The notes: a model not told the origin generated them from the sequence alone. Shown: positions 25,750 through 34,607, counted from the stretch's first letter. The stretch: 55,995 bases of DNA from an uncultured Rhodospirillales bacterium (GCA_903835235.1 CAILMF010000025.1:1-55995), one strand, 5' to 3'. Numbers and translations: made by a program.

Positions 25750-27212
25750 AGTGCAAGGCCTATCGCCAGGGCGACCAGCACGCCGCTGGCCCAGCTCTGC
25801 GGGTCCCGCAGCGCGAACACCACGGGGTCGTCGTGGAGCTGCTGGCGATGCGCCAGCAGCCACAACCGGGTCAGCCACACCGCCAGCAGCGGCGGCGTCG
25901 CGTAGAGCCACACCGGCGTGTGGTAGAGCCGCGACGGCCAGGCATCATTGGCCACGAACAGGATCATGATCTGCAGCGCCGCCACGCCGGCGGCCAGGCC
26001 GAAGCCGAGCGTCAACGGCCAGTCATCCGCGCGATAGCCGCGATGCGTCAGCGCGGTGGCAGGCTGGCCGCGCGCCTGCATCACCTCGCCATGCCGCTTG
26101 GCCAGCGCGAGGGAGAAGAAGAAGAAGCCGGCGAAGGACATCAGCCAGGGCGACCACGGCACGCCCGCCAGCAGCACGCCAAGGCCGAGCCGCGTCATGA
26201 ACAGCCCGGCGATGGTCAGCGTATCCAGCAGCGGCACGCGCTTCAGCGCCGCCGAATAGGCCATGGAGACCACCACATAGCCGGCCAGCCCGGCGCCGAA
26301 CAGCGGCGCCATCAGCAGCGCAGCGCCGACGGGCACGCCGATCAGCAGCATGGCCAGCAGCAGCGCCGGCATCGGCGCCACCCGGCCACTGGCCAGCGGG
26401 CGGCGGCACTTGGTGGCGTGCTGGCGGTCCGCCGCCAGGTCGGCCAGGTCGTTCAGCAGATAGGTGCCGGAGGCCACCAGGCACATCGCCAGCATGCCCA
26501 GCAGCACCGGCAGCAGCGCCGCCGCCTCCAGCAGCCGATGCCCAAGTACCAGCGGCACCAGCATCAGCAGGTTCTTCGACCACTGGTGCGGCCGCAGCGC
26601 GCGCGTCCAGGCACGCCATCCGCCCTCGGCGCCGGCGATCTCGCGCAGCACCGGCCTGCCCAGCGCGCGCGCCGCGCCGGCCACCTCGCGCGGCGTGCCG
26701 ACCAGCGCAATCTCCCGCGCCGCCGCGAAGACCGCGAGATCGGCACGGCTGTTGCCGGCATAGGCGAAGCCGGCGGGGAAGCGCGCCGCCAGCCAGCGCG
26801 CCTTCGCCCCGGCCGTCAGGTTCAGCGCGCCATTGCTGCCGGTGGCACTGTCGAACAGGTCCAGCCGCTCGGCCACCGCATCCGCCACCGCCTGGTCGGC
26901 GCCGGTCACCAGGTGCAGCGCGCGGCCGGCATCGCGCTGTTCATGCAGCCAGGCCAGCACCTGCGGCCGTACCGGCACCGCCGTCGCCACCTCCGGCGCC
27001 GCCAGCGCGACATGGCGCTTGAAGGCGGCGCGGCCCTGGCGCAGCAGCGGCACGGCACGCAGCAGCGTGAAGGGTCGCTTCAGCAGCAGCGCCAGCACGC
27101 CTTCATGCAGGGTGTCGCCGGCCAGCAACGTGCCGTCCAGGTCCACGGCCAGCGGCAGCAACGGGGCATCCAGCCTGTTGGCACGGGTTGTCGTGGTCGA
27201 TTGCAGCATCAT
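25746..27212 (-). CDS. HAD phosphatase - UbiA prenyltransferase fusion, DPPR synthase-like
   Basis: A 488-aa bifunctional protein. Residues 20-190 are a HAD domain with the nucleophile motif DLDGTL (Asp24, Asp26), the second-motif TGAD and YAGNSRADL. Residues ~200-488 are a UbiA-type membrane prenyltransferase with RPHQWSKN (207-214) and the Asp-rich motif NDLADLAAD (254-262). UbiA members of this type transfer 5-phosphoribosyl from PRPP to polyprenyl phosphate; the fused HAD could remove the 5-phosphate, giving the DprE1 substrate. ATG 27212 (double ATG) follows GGAG. First gene of the glycan operon. Confidence 0.85.
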   Translation of the reverse strand: MMLQSTTTTRANRLDAPLLPLAVDLDGTLLAGDTLHEGVLALLLKRPFTLLRAVPLLRQGRAAFKRHVALAAPEVATAVPVRPQVLAWLHEQRDAGRALHLVTGADQAVADAVAERLDLFDSATGSNGALNLTAGAKARWLAARFPAGFAYAGNSRADLAVFAAAREIALVGTPREVAGAARALGRPVLREIAGAEGGWRAWTRALRPHQWSKNLLMLVPLVLGHRLLEAAALLPVLLGMLAMCLVASGTYLLNDLADLAADRQHATKCRRPLASGRVAPMPALLLAMLLIGVPVGAALLMAPLFGAGLAGYVVVSMAYSAALKRVPLLDTLTIAGLFMTRLGLGVLLAGVPWSPWLMSFAGFFFFSLALAKRHGEVMQARGQPATALTHRGYRADDWPLTLGFGLAAGVAALQIMILFVANDAWPSRLYHTPVWLYATPPLLAVWLTRLWLLAHRQQLHDDPVVFALRDPQSWASGVLVALAIGLAL

Positions 27213-27455
27213 CGCACCAGGTCTCCGCCTCGGTGCCGACAATGCCTTCCTTCGCCGCGTCGCAAAGTGCCAACGGCGCGAGGAAACGGCGCCGTGCAGC
27301 ACGCGGCGCGGAGCCGCGCGCGGCTCTGCGAGATGCCAACGAAGCAAGCGCTTGTGAAGTTGCCGCGCGGCGCGCTCCGCATGATGCTGGTTGCGCGGCG
27401 CAGTCCCGTCTCGCCAGCTTAGGCCATGACGAGAACCCGCTTCCGGGAGCATGGC

Positions 27456-28577
27456 ATGATCCGCGCAAAGGCCCGCGCGCACGCAACCGACATGGCAGCG
27501 CAGGCACCAACCGACCAAGGGCGTGGCGGCACTCTCGCCGGCGCGTTCACGCTCTCGGTCTGCATCTGCACGCATGAACGCCCGGGCTACCTGGCGGCCT
27601 GCCTGGAAAGCCTGCGCCAGCAGAGCATCGGCCTCGACCGCTTCGAGGTGATCGTGGTCGACAGCGCCTCCTCCCCCGCCGCCGCCGCACGGCTGCGGGA
27701 GGTGGTGGACGCCATGCCGAATGCGCTGCTGATCCGCGTGGAGGAGCCCGGCGCCAGCCTGGCGCGCAACCGCGGCATCGAGGCCTGCACCGGCAGCCAC
27801 ATCGCCTTCCTCGACGACGACGCGGTGGCGACGCCGGACTGGCTGGAACGCATCCAGGAGGTGCTGACGGAGTCCGCGCATCCGCCGGCGGTCATCGGCG
27901 GCCGCGTGCTGCCGCGCTGGGAAGCGCCGCTGCCCCACTGGTGGCCGCAGCAACTGCGCGGCCTGCTCTCGATCATCGAATTCGAAGGCCGCGGCGAATA
28001 CCGCACGGCCGCGCTGCCGCGCACGCTGGAGCCCTACAGCGTGAACATGGTGGTCAACCGCGCCGCCGTCATCGCGGTGGGCAGCTTCGACGCGCAGCTC
28101 GGCCGCGTCGGCACGCGATTGCTCTCGGACGAGGATGTCCACCTGGCGTGGAAGCTGCAGGATGCCGGCTATTCCGCCCGCTACGACAGCCGCGTGGTGG
28201 TGTTCCACCAGATCCAGGCGCCGCGGCTGCGCCCGGAATGGCTGCTGGACCGGCTGTACTGGCAGGGCGCCTCCACCGTGCTGACGCGCAGGCTGCTGCG
28301 CCAGGCCGGCCAGCCGCGGCTGGAACTGGCGCGCCGCCTGCTGGTGGAAGTGCTGTGCGCGCCGGCGGCGCTGCTGCCGGGCAGCAGCACCTGGCTGCTG
28401 GCCATGCGCTGGCGCCACGCCTATGCCTGCGGCTTCACCCGCATGGCGCTGGCGGGCATGGACCGCAAGCGCAGCGTGGCGCTGCGCCGGTTGCAGCGGC
28501 TGTGGAAGCAGGGCAACGCGGCGCTGGAGCCGCACCCCGAAACCCGGCCGGCACCCAAGCCGGAAGCGAGCACCTAG
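27456..28577 (+). CDS. GT2 family glycosyltransferase
   Basis: A 373-aa family 2 glycosyltransferase. The GT-A core begins FTLSVCICTHERPGYLAAC and continues VIVVDSASS and SLARNRGIEACTGSHIAF with the metal-binding LDDDA; a later SDEDVHLAWKL provides the catalytic-base region. The C-terminal ~100 residues hold amphipathic segments. ATG 27456 is chosen for GGGAG 6 bp upstream; an ATG 30 bp earlier lacks a ribosome site. It diverges from the HAD-UbiA gene across ~240 bp and is followed after 3 bp by another GT2 gene. Sugar and acceptor unknown. Confidence 0.87.
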   Translation: MIRAKARAHATDMAAQAPTDQGRGGTLAGAFTLSVCICTHERPGYLAACLESLRQQSIGLDRFEVIVVDSASSPAAAARLREVVDAMPNALLIRVEEPGASLARNRGIEACTGSHIAFLDDDAVATPDWLERIQEVLTESAHPPAVIGGRVLPRWEAPLPHWWPQQLRGLLSIIEFEGRGEYRTAALPRTLEPYSVNMVVNRAAVIAVGSFDAQLGRVGTRLLSDEDVHLAWKLQDAGYSARYDSRVVVFHQIQAPRLRPEWLLDRLYWQGASTVLTRRLLRQAGQPRLELARRLLVEVLCAPAALLPGSSTWLLAMRWRHAYACGFTRMALAGMDRKRSVALRRLQRLWKQGNAALEPHPETRPAPKPEAST

Positions 28578-28580
28578 CGC

Positions 28581-29525
28581 ATGCTCACCGTCGTCTTCGC
28601 CACCCGCAATCGCGGCCATGCGCTGCCCCGCGTGCTGCGCAGCTTCACCGCCCTGCACGCGCCGGCGGGCGGCTGGCGCCTGGTCGTCGTGGACAATGGC
28701 AGCACGGACACCACGCCGGAGGTGCTGGCGCGCTACGCCGCGCGGCTGCCGCTGCTGGCGCTGAAGGAGCCGCGCCCGGGCAAGAACCGCGCGCTGAACC
28801 TGGCGCTGCCGGCGCTGGCCGGTGACCTCGCGGTGTTCACCGATGACGACGTGCTGCCCGCGCCGGACTGGCTGGTGCGGCTGCGCGCCAGCGCCGATGC
28901 GCAGCAGCAGGCCAGCATGTTCGGCGGCCGCGTGGCGCTGGAATGGCCCGAGCCCCCGCCGCGCTGGCTGCAGCCGGCGGCCGTGCCGTTCAGCGTGCTC
29001 TATGCCGAGAACCTGCGCACCACCGGCGCCTGCGGCCCGCACGAGATCTTCGGCCCCAACATGGCGCTGCGCACCTCCGTCTTCACCCATGGGCTGCGCT
29101 TCGCCGAGGGCGTCGGCCCCGACGAGACCAACCCGCGCTACGCCATGGGCAGCGAGACCGAGCTGCTGCGGCGGCTCGGCGAAGGTGGCGCACAGGGCTG
29201 GTTCTGCGCCGAGGCGCAGCTGCGCCACCTGGTGCGGCCGACGCAGATGACCGAGGCATGGGTGCTGGCGCGCGGCTTCCGCTACGGCAGCGGCGCCGGG
29301 CGCGAACATGCCGGCGCGCTGCTGCGCGGGCCGCAGATCGGCGGGCTGCCGGCGGCGCTGGCGCTGCGCGTCGCGGCCTATCGCGCGCTGGTGCCACTGA
29401 CGCGACTGCTGCCGCAGGGGCCGCTGCGGCTGCGCCTGCGCTGGCGCGAACGCGAGCTGGCCGGCATTGCCGCCAGCCTGCGCGAGGACATGACACAGGA
29501 CGGGGGAAGGCTGGCATGTACCTGA
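28581..29525 (+). CDS. GT2 family glycosyltransferase
   Basis: A 314-aa family 2 glycosyltransferase, similar in plan to its neighbour. Motifs: MLTVVFATRNRGHALPRVL, RLVVVDNGSTD, PGKNRALNLAL, VFTDDDVLPAPDW (metal-binding DDD) and MGSETELLRRL. It starts 3 bp after the previous stop, so the pair is co-translated, and its last 10 bp overlap the next gene. It probably extends or decorates the same envelope glycan as the divergent operon. Confidence 0.88.
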   Translation: MLTVVFATRNRGHALPRVLRSFTALHAPAGGWRLVVVDNGSTDTTPEVLARYAARLPLLALKEPRPGKNRALNLALPALAGDLAVFTDDDVLPAPDWLVRLRASADAQQQASMFGGRVALEWPEPPPRWLQPAAVPFSVLYAENLRTTGACGPHEIFGPNMALRTSVFTHGLRFAEGVGPDETNPRYAMGSETELLRRLGEGGAQGWFCAEAQLRHLVRPTQMTEAWVLARGFRYGSGAGREHAGALLRGPQIGGLPAALALRVAAYRALVPLTRLLPQGPLRLRLRWRERELAGIAASLREDMTQDGGRLACT

Positions 29526-31156
29526 CCGGATCGCGCGGCTTCGCGCTGCGCATACCCAAGGCCGAGCTGGCGGCGCCGTTGGCGCTGCTGCTGTTCTCGC
29601 TGCTCGGCTTCAAGGCGCTGCGCAAGCTGGTGTTCCACGCGTCGCAGGGGGAGGCCACCGCCTTCCTGCTGGTGCTGGCCTGCTGCGTCGGCGCCGCCTG
29701 CTTCGTGGGCATCCGCTATGCCGCGCTGCCGCACCTGCTGCGCGCGGTGGTGCGCGGCATCGGTGTGGTGGTGCTGGTGCAGGTGCTGTTCGACACGCTG
29801 GCGCCGGTGCCGCCGGCGCCCAACGTGCTGTTCGGCGAAGGTGGCGGGCACGCACTGTTCTTCCGCTATGGCGGCATGGTCGCGATCGCCGCCGGCATCG
29901 CCGCGATGTGGCGCCCCAGCTTCCTGGTGCCGCTCTTCGCCTGGTACACCGCCTTCCGCCTGCTGATCGGCCCGCTGGCCGGCATTCCCGTGGTTGATAC
30001 CGACTTCCTGAACATGCTGGACACCGGGCTGTTTGCCGTGGTCGGCGGGCTGTTCGTCGTCTCCGTCACATCGGAGGAGGTGCTGAAGCGCGCACCCTGG
30101 CTGCGCGGCTGGATGGGCGGGCTGACGCCGGCGGAACTCCGGCTCGGCGCCTGTTCGCTGCTATGGGCCTGCGCGGTCGGCGCGCATCTCGGCAACTACT
30201 TCTGCTCCGGCCTGGCCAAGCTGCTGGCCAGCGGCATGGATGCGCCCTGGACCTGGCTGACCAGCAACCCCACGCAGACCGCCATGGTGATCGGGCTGGA
30301 ACGTGGCGACAACCCGCTGGCCACCTTTCCGCACCTGCTGCAATGGGTGTGGGACCGCATCAGCGGCAATGCGCTGTACTTCAACTTCTTCGTGCTGGGC
30401 GCGCAATTGCTGGCGCCCTTCGCCATCCTGCGGCTGCGCTGGCTGCTGGTGTTCACGCTGCTGTTCGACGTGTTCCACCTCGGCGTCTATGTCACGCTCG
30501 GCGCGCTGTTCCACTTCTGGATCGCGGTGAACCTCATCGTCTATTCCAGCGCCTGGCGGCTGAAGCCCAGCGACATCACGCCCATGATGAAGGCGGTCTG
30601 CGTGGTGACGGTGATGTTCGGCAACCTGGTCTTCTACACCAACTGGCTGGGCTGGCTGGACGGCGCCAAGCTGGCCAGCCCGCAATTCTACGCCGAGACG
30701 CAGGACGGCCGCAGCGTGCTGATGCCGCAGGTCTATTACGGCATCTACAGCTACACCATCGCCCAGGCCGGCATGTACATTCCGGACAACCACTTCAGCT
30801 TCCGCATCGGCGGCAACAACCTGAACCGCGCAGCCTGGCAGGATGCGCGGCATTGCGGCCCGGCGACCGTGCCGCACCAGGACACCGGCGTTTCCCTGGC
30901 GGCGGTGGAAGCGCTGGTGCGCGACACGCATCGCTTCATGCAGGCCAACCCCGCCATCAAGGACCTGAACCTCTACTACCTCTACCCGCACCACATGCAG
31001 CCGAACCCCTGGGTCTTCACCGAGTTCAACCGGCTGAAGCTGGAAGATATCGTCGGCTATCGCTACGTGGTGGAAAGCGTCTGCCTGGACCTCAGGGACG
31101 GCCAGTTGCAGCGCGATGTCCGTCACCGCTCGGAGTTCCGCTACGATGTGCGCTGA
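29516..31156 (+). CDS. HTTM-like multipass membrane protein
   Basis: A 546-aa integral membrane protein, with about 10 hydrophobic segments in residues 20-400 and a soluble C-terminal ~140 residues ending HRSEFRYDVR. The segment HLGNYFCSGLAKLLASG plus FNFFVLGAQLLAPFAI and FDVFHLGVYVTLGALFHFW resembles HTTM proteins, a family related to vitamin-K-dependent gamma-carboxylase. Pairing with a DCC-domain gene (11-bp overlap) is the usual context of HTTM proteins and supports the call. Biochemical role unknown. The start overlaps the upstream GT2 gene by 10 bp; ATG 29516 follows GGGGGAAGG. Confidence 0.7.
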   Translation: MYLTGSRGFALRIPKAELAAPLALLLFSLLGFKALRKLVFHASQGEATAFLLVLACCVGAACFVGIRYAALPHLLRAVVRGIGVVVLVQVLFDTLAPVPPAPNVLFGEGGGHALFFRYGGMVAIAAGIAAMWRPSFLVPLFAWYTAFRLLIGPLAGIPVVDTDFLNMLDTGLFAVVGGLFVVSVTSEEVLKRAPWLRGWMGGLTPAELRLGACSLLWACAVGAHLGNYFCSGLAKLLASGMDAPWTWLTSNPTQTAMVIGLERGDNPLATFPHLLQWVWDRISGNALYFNFFVLGAQLLAPFAILRLRWLLVFTLLFDVFHLGVYVTLGALFHFWIAVNLIVYSSAWRLKPSDITPMMKAVCVVTVMFGNLVFYTNWLGWLDGAKLASPQFYAETQDGRSVLMPQVYYGIYSYTIAQAGMYIPDNHFSFRIGGNNLNRAAWQDARHCGPATVPHQDTGVSLAAVEALVRDTHRFMQANPAIKDLNLYYLYPHHMQPNPWVFTEFNRLKLEDIVGYRYVVESVCLDLRDGQLQRDVRHRSEFRYDVR

Positions 31157-31544
31157 GACGACGACACGGACGCAACTGCTCACCGTCATCTACGATGGTG
31201 AGTGCCCGTTCTGCGCCAACTACGTGCGGCTCTACCGGCTGCGGCACCTGGTCGGGCGGGTGCAGCTGGTGGACGCCCGCGGCAACGACCCGGTGCTGCA
31301 GCGGGTGCGGGACGCCCGGCTGGACCTGGACGAGGGCATGGCCGTGCTGTGGCAGGGCAAGCTCTACCACGGCGCCGAGGCGCTGCACGTGCTGGCGCTG
31401 CTGGGCAGCGAGGCCGGCCTGTTCAACCGGGTGAACCGCTGGCTGTTCAGCCGCCCGCGGCTGGGGCGCAGGCTCTACCCGTGGATGGTGGCGGGCCGCC
31501 GGCTGACGCTGCGCCTGCTGGGCCGCGGGAAGATCAACGACTGA
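31146..31544 (+). CDS. DCC family thiol-disulfide oxidoreductase-like protein (DUF393)
   Basis: A 132-aa small protein with the family hallmark DGECPFCANYVRLYR near the N-terminus (CxxC of a thioredoxin-like fold) and a second conserved region DEGMAVLWQGKLYHGAEAL, then FSRPRLGRRLYPW. Family members are predicted thiol-disulfide oxidoreductases. It is translated in overlap with the HTTM-like gene (ATG 11 bp before its stop), so the two probably act together. Confidence 0.88.
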   Translation: MCAETTTRTQLLTVIYDGECPFCANYVRLYRLRHLVGRVQLVDARGNDPVLQRVRDARLDLDEGMAVLWQGKLYHGAEALHVLALLGSEAGLFNRVNRWLFSRPRLGRRLYPWMVAGRRLTLRLLGRGKIND

Positions 31545-31566
31545 CGGCGCATTGCCGCGCCCTGTC

Positions 31567-33147
31567 CTACCGGCGCGTCACCGCGCCAGGCGGCTTCTGC
31601 CGCAGCGTCAGCGCCGGCAGCAGCGCCAGCAGGCACACCAGCGCCACCGCCAGGAAGGCGTCGCGGAAGCCCAGCATCTCCGCCTGCGCTGCCACCATGC
31701 GGCCCAGGAAGTCATGCGCCGCATCCCGCGCAATCAGCTCCGGCAGGCCGCCCACCGCATACATCTGCTCCAGCAGCCGCCGCGCTTCCAGCGTGCTGCT
31801 GCCGCCGTCGATGAAGCCGTTCAGCGTCTCCGCATGCAGCTGGGTCCGCCGTTCCAGGTACACCGCCAGCAGGTTGGTGCCGAAGGCGCCTCCCAGCATG
31901 CGCATGAAGTTGATGCTGCCGGCGCCCTGGCCGAACAGCCTGGGCGGCAGCGCCCGCATGGCGCCCACATTCATGCTGGGCATGGTGAAGCCCAGCCCGA
32001 TGCGGCCGATCAATATCCACCAGGCCAGGCCCCAGAACGGCGTATCCGTGCCCACGCCGCCGATCAGCCAGGACGAGACCGCGAAGATCACCAGCCCCAG
32101 GCTCACGGGAATCCAGGGCGGGATGAAATCCGCCATCCGCCCGGCCAGCAGGAAGACGAAGGCAACCACGATGCCGGCGGGCATCAGGATCAGGCCGGAT
32201 CGCGTGGGGGTATAGCCCTGCACCATCTGCACCAGCAGCGGCAGCAGGTAGGTGGAACCGAAGATCGCCGCGCCGTAGATGAAGGCCACCAGTGACGCCA
32301 TGGCGAAGCCGCGCTCGGCGAAGACGCGCGGGTCCATCAGCGGCGCCGGCGCGCGCAACTGCCACAGCAGGAAGCCGATGCTGGCGCAGAACGCGACCAC
32401 CAGCTCCCCCACCACGCGGTTGCTGCCCCAGCCATGGTGCTGGCCATCCGTCAGGCCGGAAAGCAGGGTGCCCAGCGCCAGCGTCAGCAGCACGCAGCCC
32501 AGCCAGTCGAAGGGTCGCCCGGCCACCTGGTCGCGCTTGCCGGGCATGAAGAACAGCCCCATCCCCATGCCCAGGAAGGCGGTGGGCAGGCACAGGTAGA
32601 ACACCGCATGCCAGCTGAAGGCATCCACCAGCACGCCGCCCAGCGCGGGACCTATGGCCGGCGCCATCACCACGCCGAAGCTGAACATGCCCATGGCGGT
32701 GCCGCGGCGTTCCGGCGGGAAGACCAGGAAGATCAGCTGCATCGAAAGCGGTTGCAGCAGCCCCGCCGCGGCGCCCTGCGCCACCCGGCAGGCCACCATC
32801 AAGCCGCTCGTCTCCGCCATGCCCGCCATGATGCTGGCCACCACGAAGACGCTGATGGAGCCGAGATAGGTCACCCGGTAGCCGAAGCGTTCCACCGCCC
32901 AGGCGTTCAGCAGCATCGCGCCGGTATTCGCCGCCAGGAAGCCGGTGGAGAGCAACTGCCCTTCCTCATGCCCCATGCCCAGCGCGCCCATGATGTCCGG
33001 CAGCGCCACGTTGACGATGGTGGACGACAGGATGCAGGAGATGGTGCCGGTCAGCGCCGTCAGCGTCACCAGCCAGCGGAAGGCCGGGCCATAGCGCTCG
33101 AACAAGGCCTCGACACTGTCTTCTCGCCTTGGCCGGTGGTCACTCAC
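31567..33147 (-). CDS. emrB: MFS drug:H+ antiporter, DHA2 (EmrB/QacA) family
   Basis: A 526-aa transporter with 14 predicted helices. DHA2 markers: TIVNVALPDIMGALGM in helix 1, the motif A-like AWAVERFGYRVTYLGS, ACRVAQGAAAGLLQPLS and the motif C-like GVVMAPAIGPALGGVLVDAFSW. It exports drugs, acids or siderophores with its adaptor partner. Its start overlaps the stop of the emrA-like gene by 8 bp. Substrate not predictable. Confidence 0.9.
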   Translation of the reverse strand: MSDHRPRREDSVEALFERYGPAFRWLVTLTALTGTISCILSSTIVNVALPDIMGALGMGHEEGQLLSTGFLAANTGAMLLNAWAVERFGYRVTYLGSISVFVVASIMAGMAETSGLMVACRVAQGAAAGLLQPLSMQLIFLVFPPERRGTAMGMFSFGVVMAPAIGPALGGVLVDAFSWHAVFYLCLPTAFLGMGMGLFFMPGKRDQVAGRPFDWLGCVLLTLALGTLLSGLTDGQHHGWGSNRVVGELVVAFCASIGFLLWQLRAPAPLMDPRVFAERGFAMASLVAFIYGAAIFGSTYLLPLLVQMVQGYTPTRSGLILMPAGIVVAFVFLLAGRMADFIPPWIPVSLGLVIFAVSSWLIGGVGTDTPFWGLAWWILIGRIGLGFTMPSMNVGAMRALPPRLFGQGAGSINFMRMLGGAFGTNLLAVYLERRTQLHAETLNGFIDGGSSTLEARRLLEQMYAVGGLPELIARDAAHDFLGRMVAAQAEMLGFRDAFLAVALVCLLALLPALTLRQKPPGAVTRR

Positions 33148-34285
33148 GCGCCTCGGCCTCCACCTGCACCATCATGCCCGGGCGCAGCAGCCCCGGTGGC
33201 GGCGGCGGGCGGAGTTGAACGCGAATGGGCAGGCGCTGGGTGATCTTGGTGAAGTTGCCGCTGGGGTTGGGGCTGGGTAGCAGCGCGAACTCGCTGGTCG
33301 CCGCCGCCACCACGCGGTCCACCTCCCCCTGAAAGACCCGGCCGGGATAGGCATCCACCGTCACCCGCACCGGCGTGCCCGGCCGGAAGAAGCGGATATC
33401 CGTCTCCTTCACATTGGCCTCCACCCGCACCGCGGCCGGGCTGTGCACCAGGATGATGCGCTGCGCCGCCAGCACGTATTCGCCGGGGTCGATGAAGATG
33501 CGGTCCACCACGCCGTCGAACGGCATGCGGATGGTGCGGTCCGCCAGGTCCAGCGCCGCGCGGTCGCGGGTGGCCGTCAGCTCCCGCAGCTGCGGCCCGA
33601 TGCTTTCCAGCTGGCGATCGATGACGTTCAGCTGTTCCCGCGCCGCCAGTGCGGTGGCCAGCTGCGCTTCGGCATTGCGGATCTCGGCGGCGGCGACAAC
33701 CACGCGCTGCCGCGCGCCATCCATCGCCGCGCGCACCTGCTGCAGCCGCTGCTGCGTCCCGGCGCCGGAGCCGATGAGCTGCCCGGCGCGGCCGTATTCG
33801 GCCTCGGCGAAGATGCGGTCGGCCTCGGCCGCCGGCAGGCTGGCGCGGGCGCTGTCCAGCTTTGCCACGGCCGCGGCGTATTGGCTGCTGCTCTGCTGGT
33901 CCACCAGCACGCGCTGCGCCGCCAGCTCCGCCCGGCGCGCCGCCACCCCGGCCATCCGCGCCTCCAGCTCCTGCACCGCCAGCGCCGATTCGCGCGCATC
34001 CACCTGCACCAGCAGGTCGCCCTGGCGCAGGCTGTCGCCGGCGCTCACCGGCAGGTCCTTGACCCAGCCGGGCACGCGGCTGGCCAGCATGATCATGTCC
34101 GAGGTGACGCGCGCATCGTCCAGCACCACATGGGTGAACTGCCAGTGCAGCCAGCGCAGGCCGAACCCCAGGGCCAGCACCGCACCCAGCAGCATGGCCG
34201 CCAGGCGCAGGCGGCGCCGCAGCGGCAGGCCCAGCAGGCGCCCCATCCTGGATGCGGCTGCCCGCTTGGGCGGCCCGATGTCCAT
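33140..34285 (-). CDS. emrA: HlyD/EmrA-family membrane fusion protein
   Basis: A 381-aa periplasmic adaptor. One N-terminal membrane helix (~30-50, LRLAAMLLGAVLALGFGLRW), a biotinyl-lipoyl half-motif (RVPGWVKDLPVSAGDSLRQGDLLV is its core region), a coiled-coil hairpin ~90-220 and the second lipoyl half (MPFDGVVDRIFIDPGEYV), then a beta-barrel with DIRFFRPGTPVRVTVDAYPG. It links EmrB to an outer-membrane channel not found here. It is the first gene of the pair; the upstream 300 bp are repeats, so no clear promoter can be named. Confidence 0.9.
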   Translation of the reverse strand: MDIGPPKRAAASRMGRLLGLPLRRRLRLAAMLLGAVLALGFGLRWLHWQFTHVVLDDARVTSDMIMLASRVPGWVKDLPVSAGDSLRQGDLLVQVDARESALAVQELEARMAGVAARRAELAAQRVLVDQQSSSQYAAAVAKLDSARASLPAAEADRIFAEAEYGRAGQLIGSGAGTQQRLQQVRAAMDGARQRVVVAAAEIRNAEAQLATALAAREQLNVIDRQLESIGPQLRELTATRDRAALDLADRTIRMPFDGVVDRIFIDPGEYVLAAQRIILVHSPAAVRVEANVKETDIRFFRPGTPVRVTVDAYPGRVFQGEVDRVVAAATSEFALLPSPNPSGNFTKITQRLPIRVQLRPPPPPGLLRPGMMVQVEAEARE

Positions 34286-34389
34286 GCTGAACTTCCTCGC
34301 CTGTCGCCGCGCCCTTCAGGGGGCACAGCCACGTTATGGCGGAAGCTTAGGACCACATTGCGCCAAGGGCCAAATCCCCGGCGCCGGCC

Positions 34390-34435
34390 GCTGGACCGTG
34401 ATCTCCGCCGATTGAAGCGGCGATCACGGTCCAGC
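34390..34435. repeat. Hairpin repeat with 13-bp arms
   Basis: GCTGGACCGTGAT and ATCACGGTCCAGC form perfect outer arms; CGCCG/CGGCG form an inner stem. It resembles the hairpin at 10743-10780 in its outer bases. It stands upstream of the emrAB pair in a ~320-bp repeat island (34286-34604) that also holds GAGCGGCTGATTCAAGC at 34443-34459, a fragment of the 57-bp repeat unit, and the two-hairpin element. Confidence 0.65.
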
Positions 34436-34492
34436 TGATGTCGAGCGGCTGATTCAAGCCTTTCGACGACTCCGTCTCAGGCGATAAGGCTC

Positions 34493-34607
34493 TACAGCAC
34501 TATCCGCTCACGCTGAATCAGCGCGAGCGGATTTCGTGCTGTATTTTCAATAGATGGGAGAGCAAGAAATCCATTCTGAAGATTCCATCAGAACGGATAT
34601 TGCTCTA
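34493..34607. mobile_element. Two-hairpin MITE-like palindromic element, copy 2
   Basis: Same 115-bp architecture as the element at 10995-11109: TACAGCAC...GTGCTGTA (34493-34543), spacer with TTCAATAG, then AGAGCA...TGCTCT (34559-34606), with TA at both outer ends. Hairpin 1 has one and hairpin 2 two mismatches, so this copy is decaying. Its right end supplies the TAG stop of the small exported-protein gene. Confidence 0.75.

Noticed and set aside
27213-27455. A small gene or RNA in the gap between HAD-UbiA and GT2
   Set aside because: No frame with plausible start and codon use, and no strong paired structure beyond GC-rich noise; probably just a divergent promoter region.
25746-29309. A 1187-codon minus-strand frame extending the HAD-UbiA gene past 27212
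   Set aside because: The extension is antisense to two recognisable GT2 genes and has no domain; the real start has a ribosome site at 27212.
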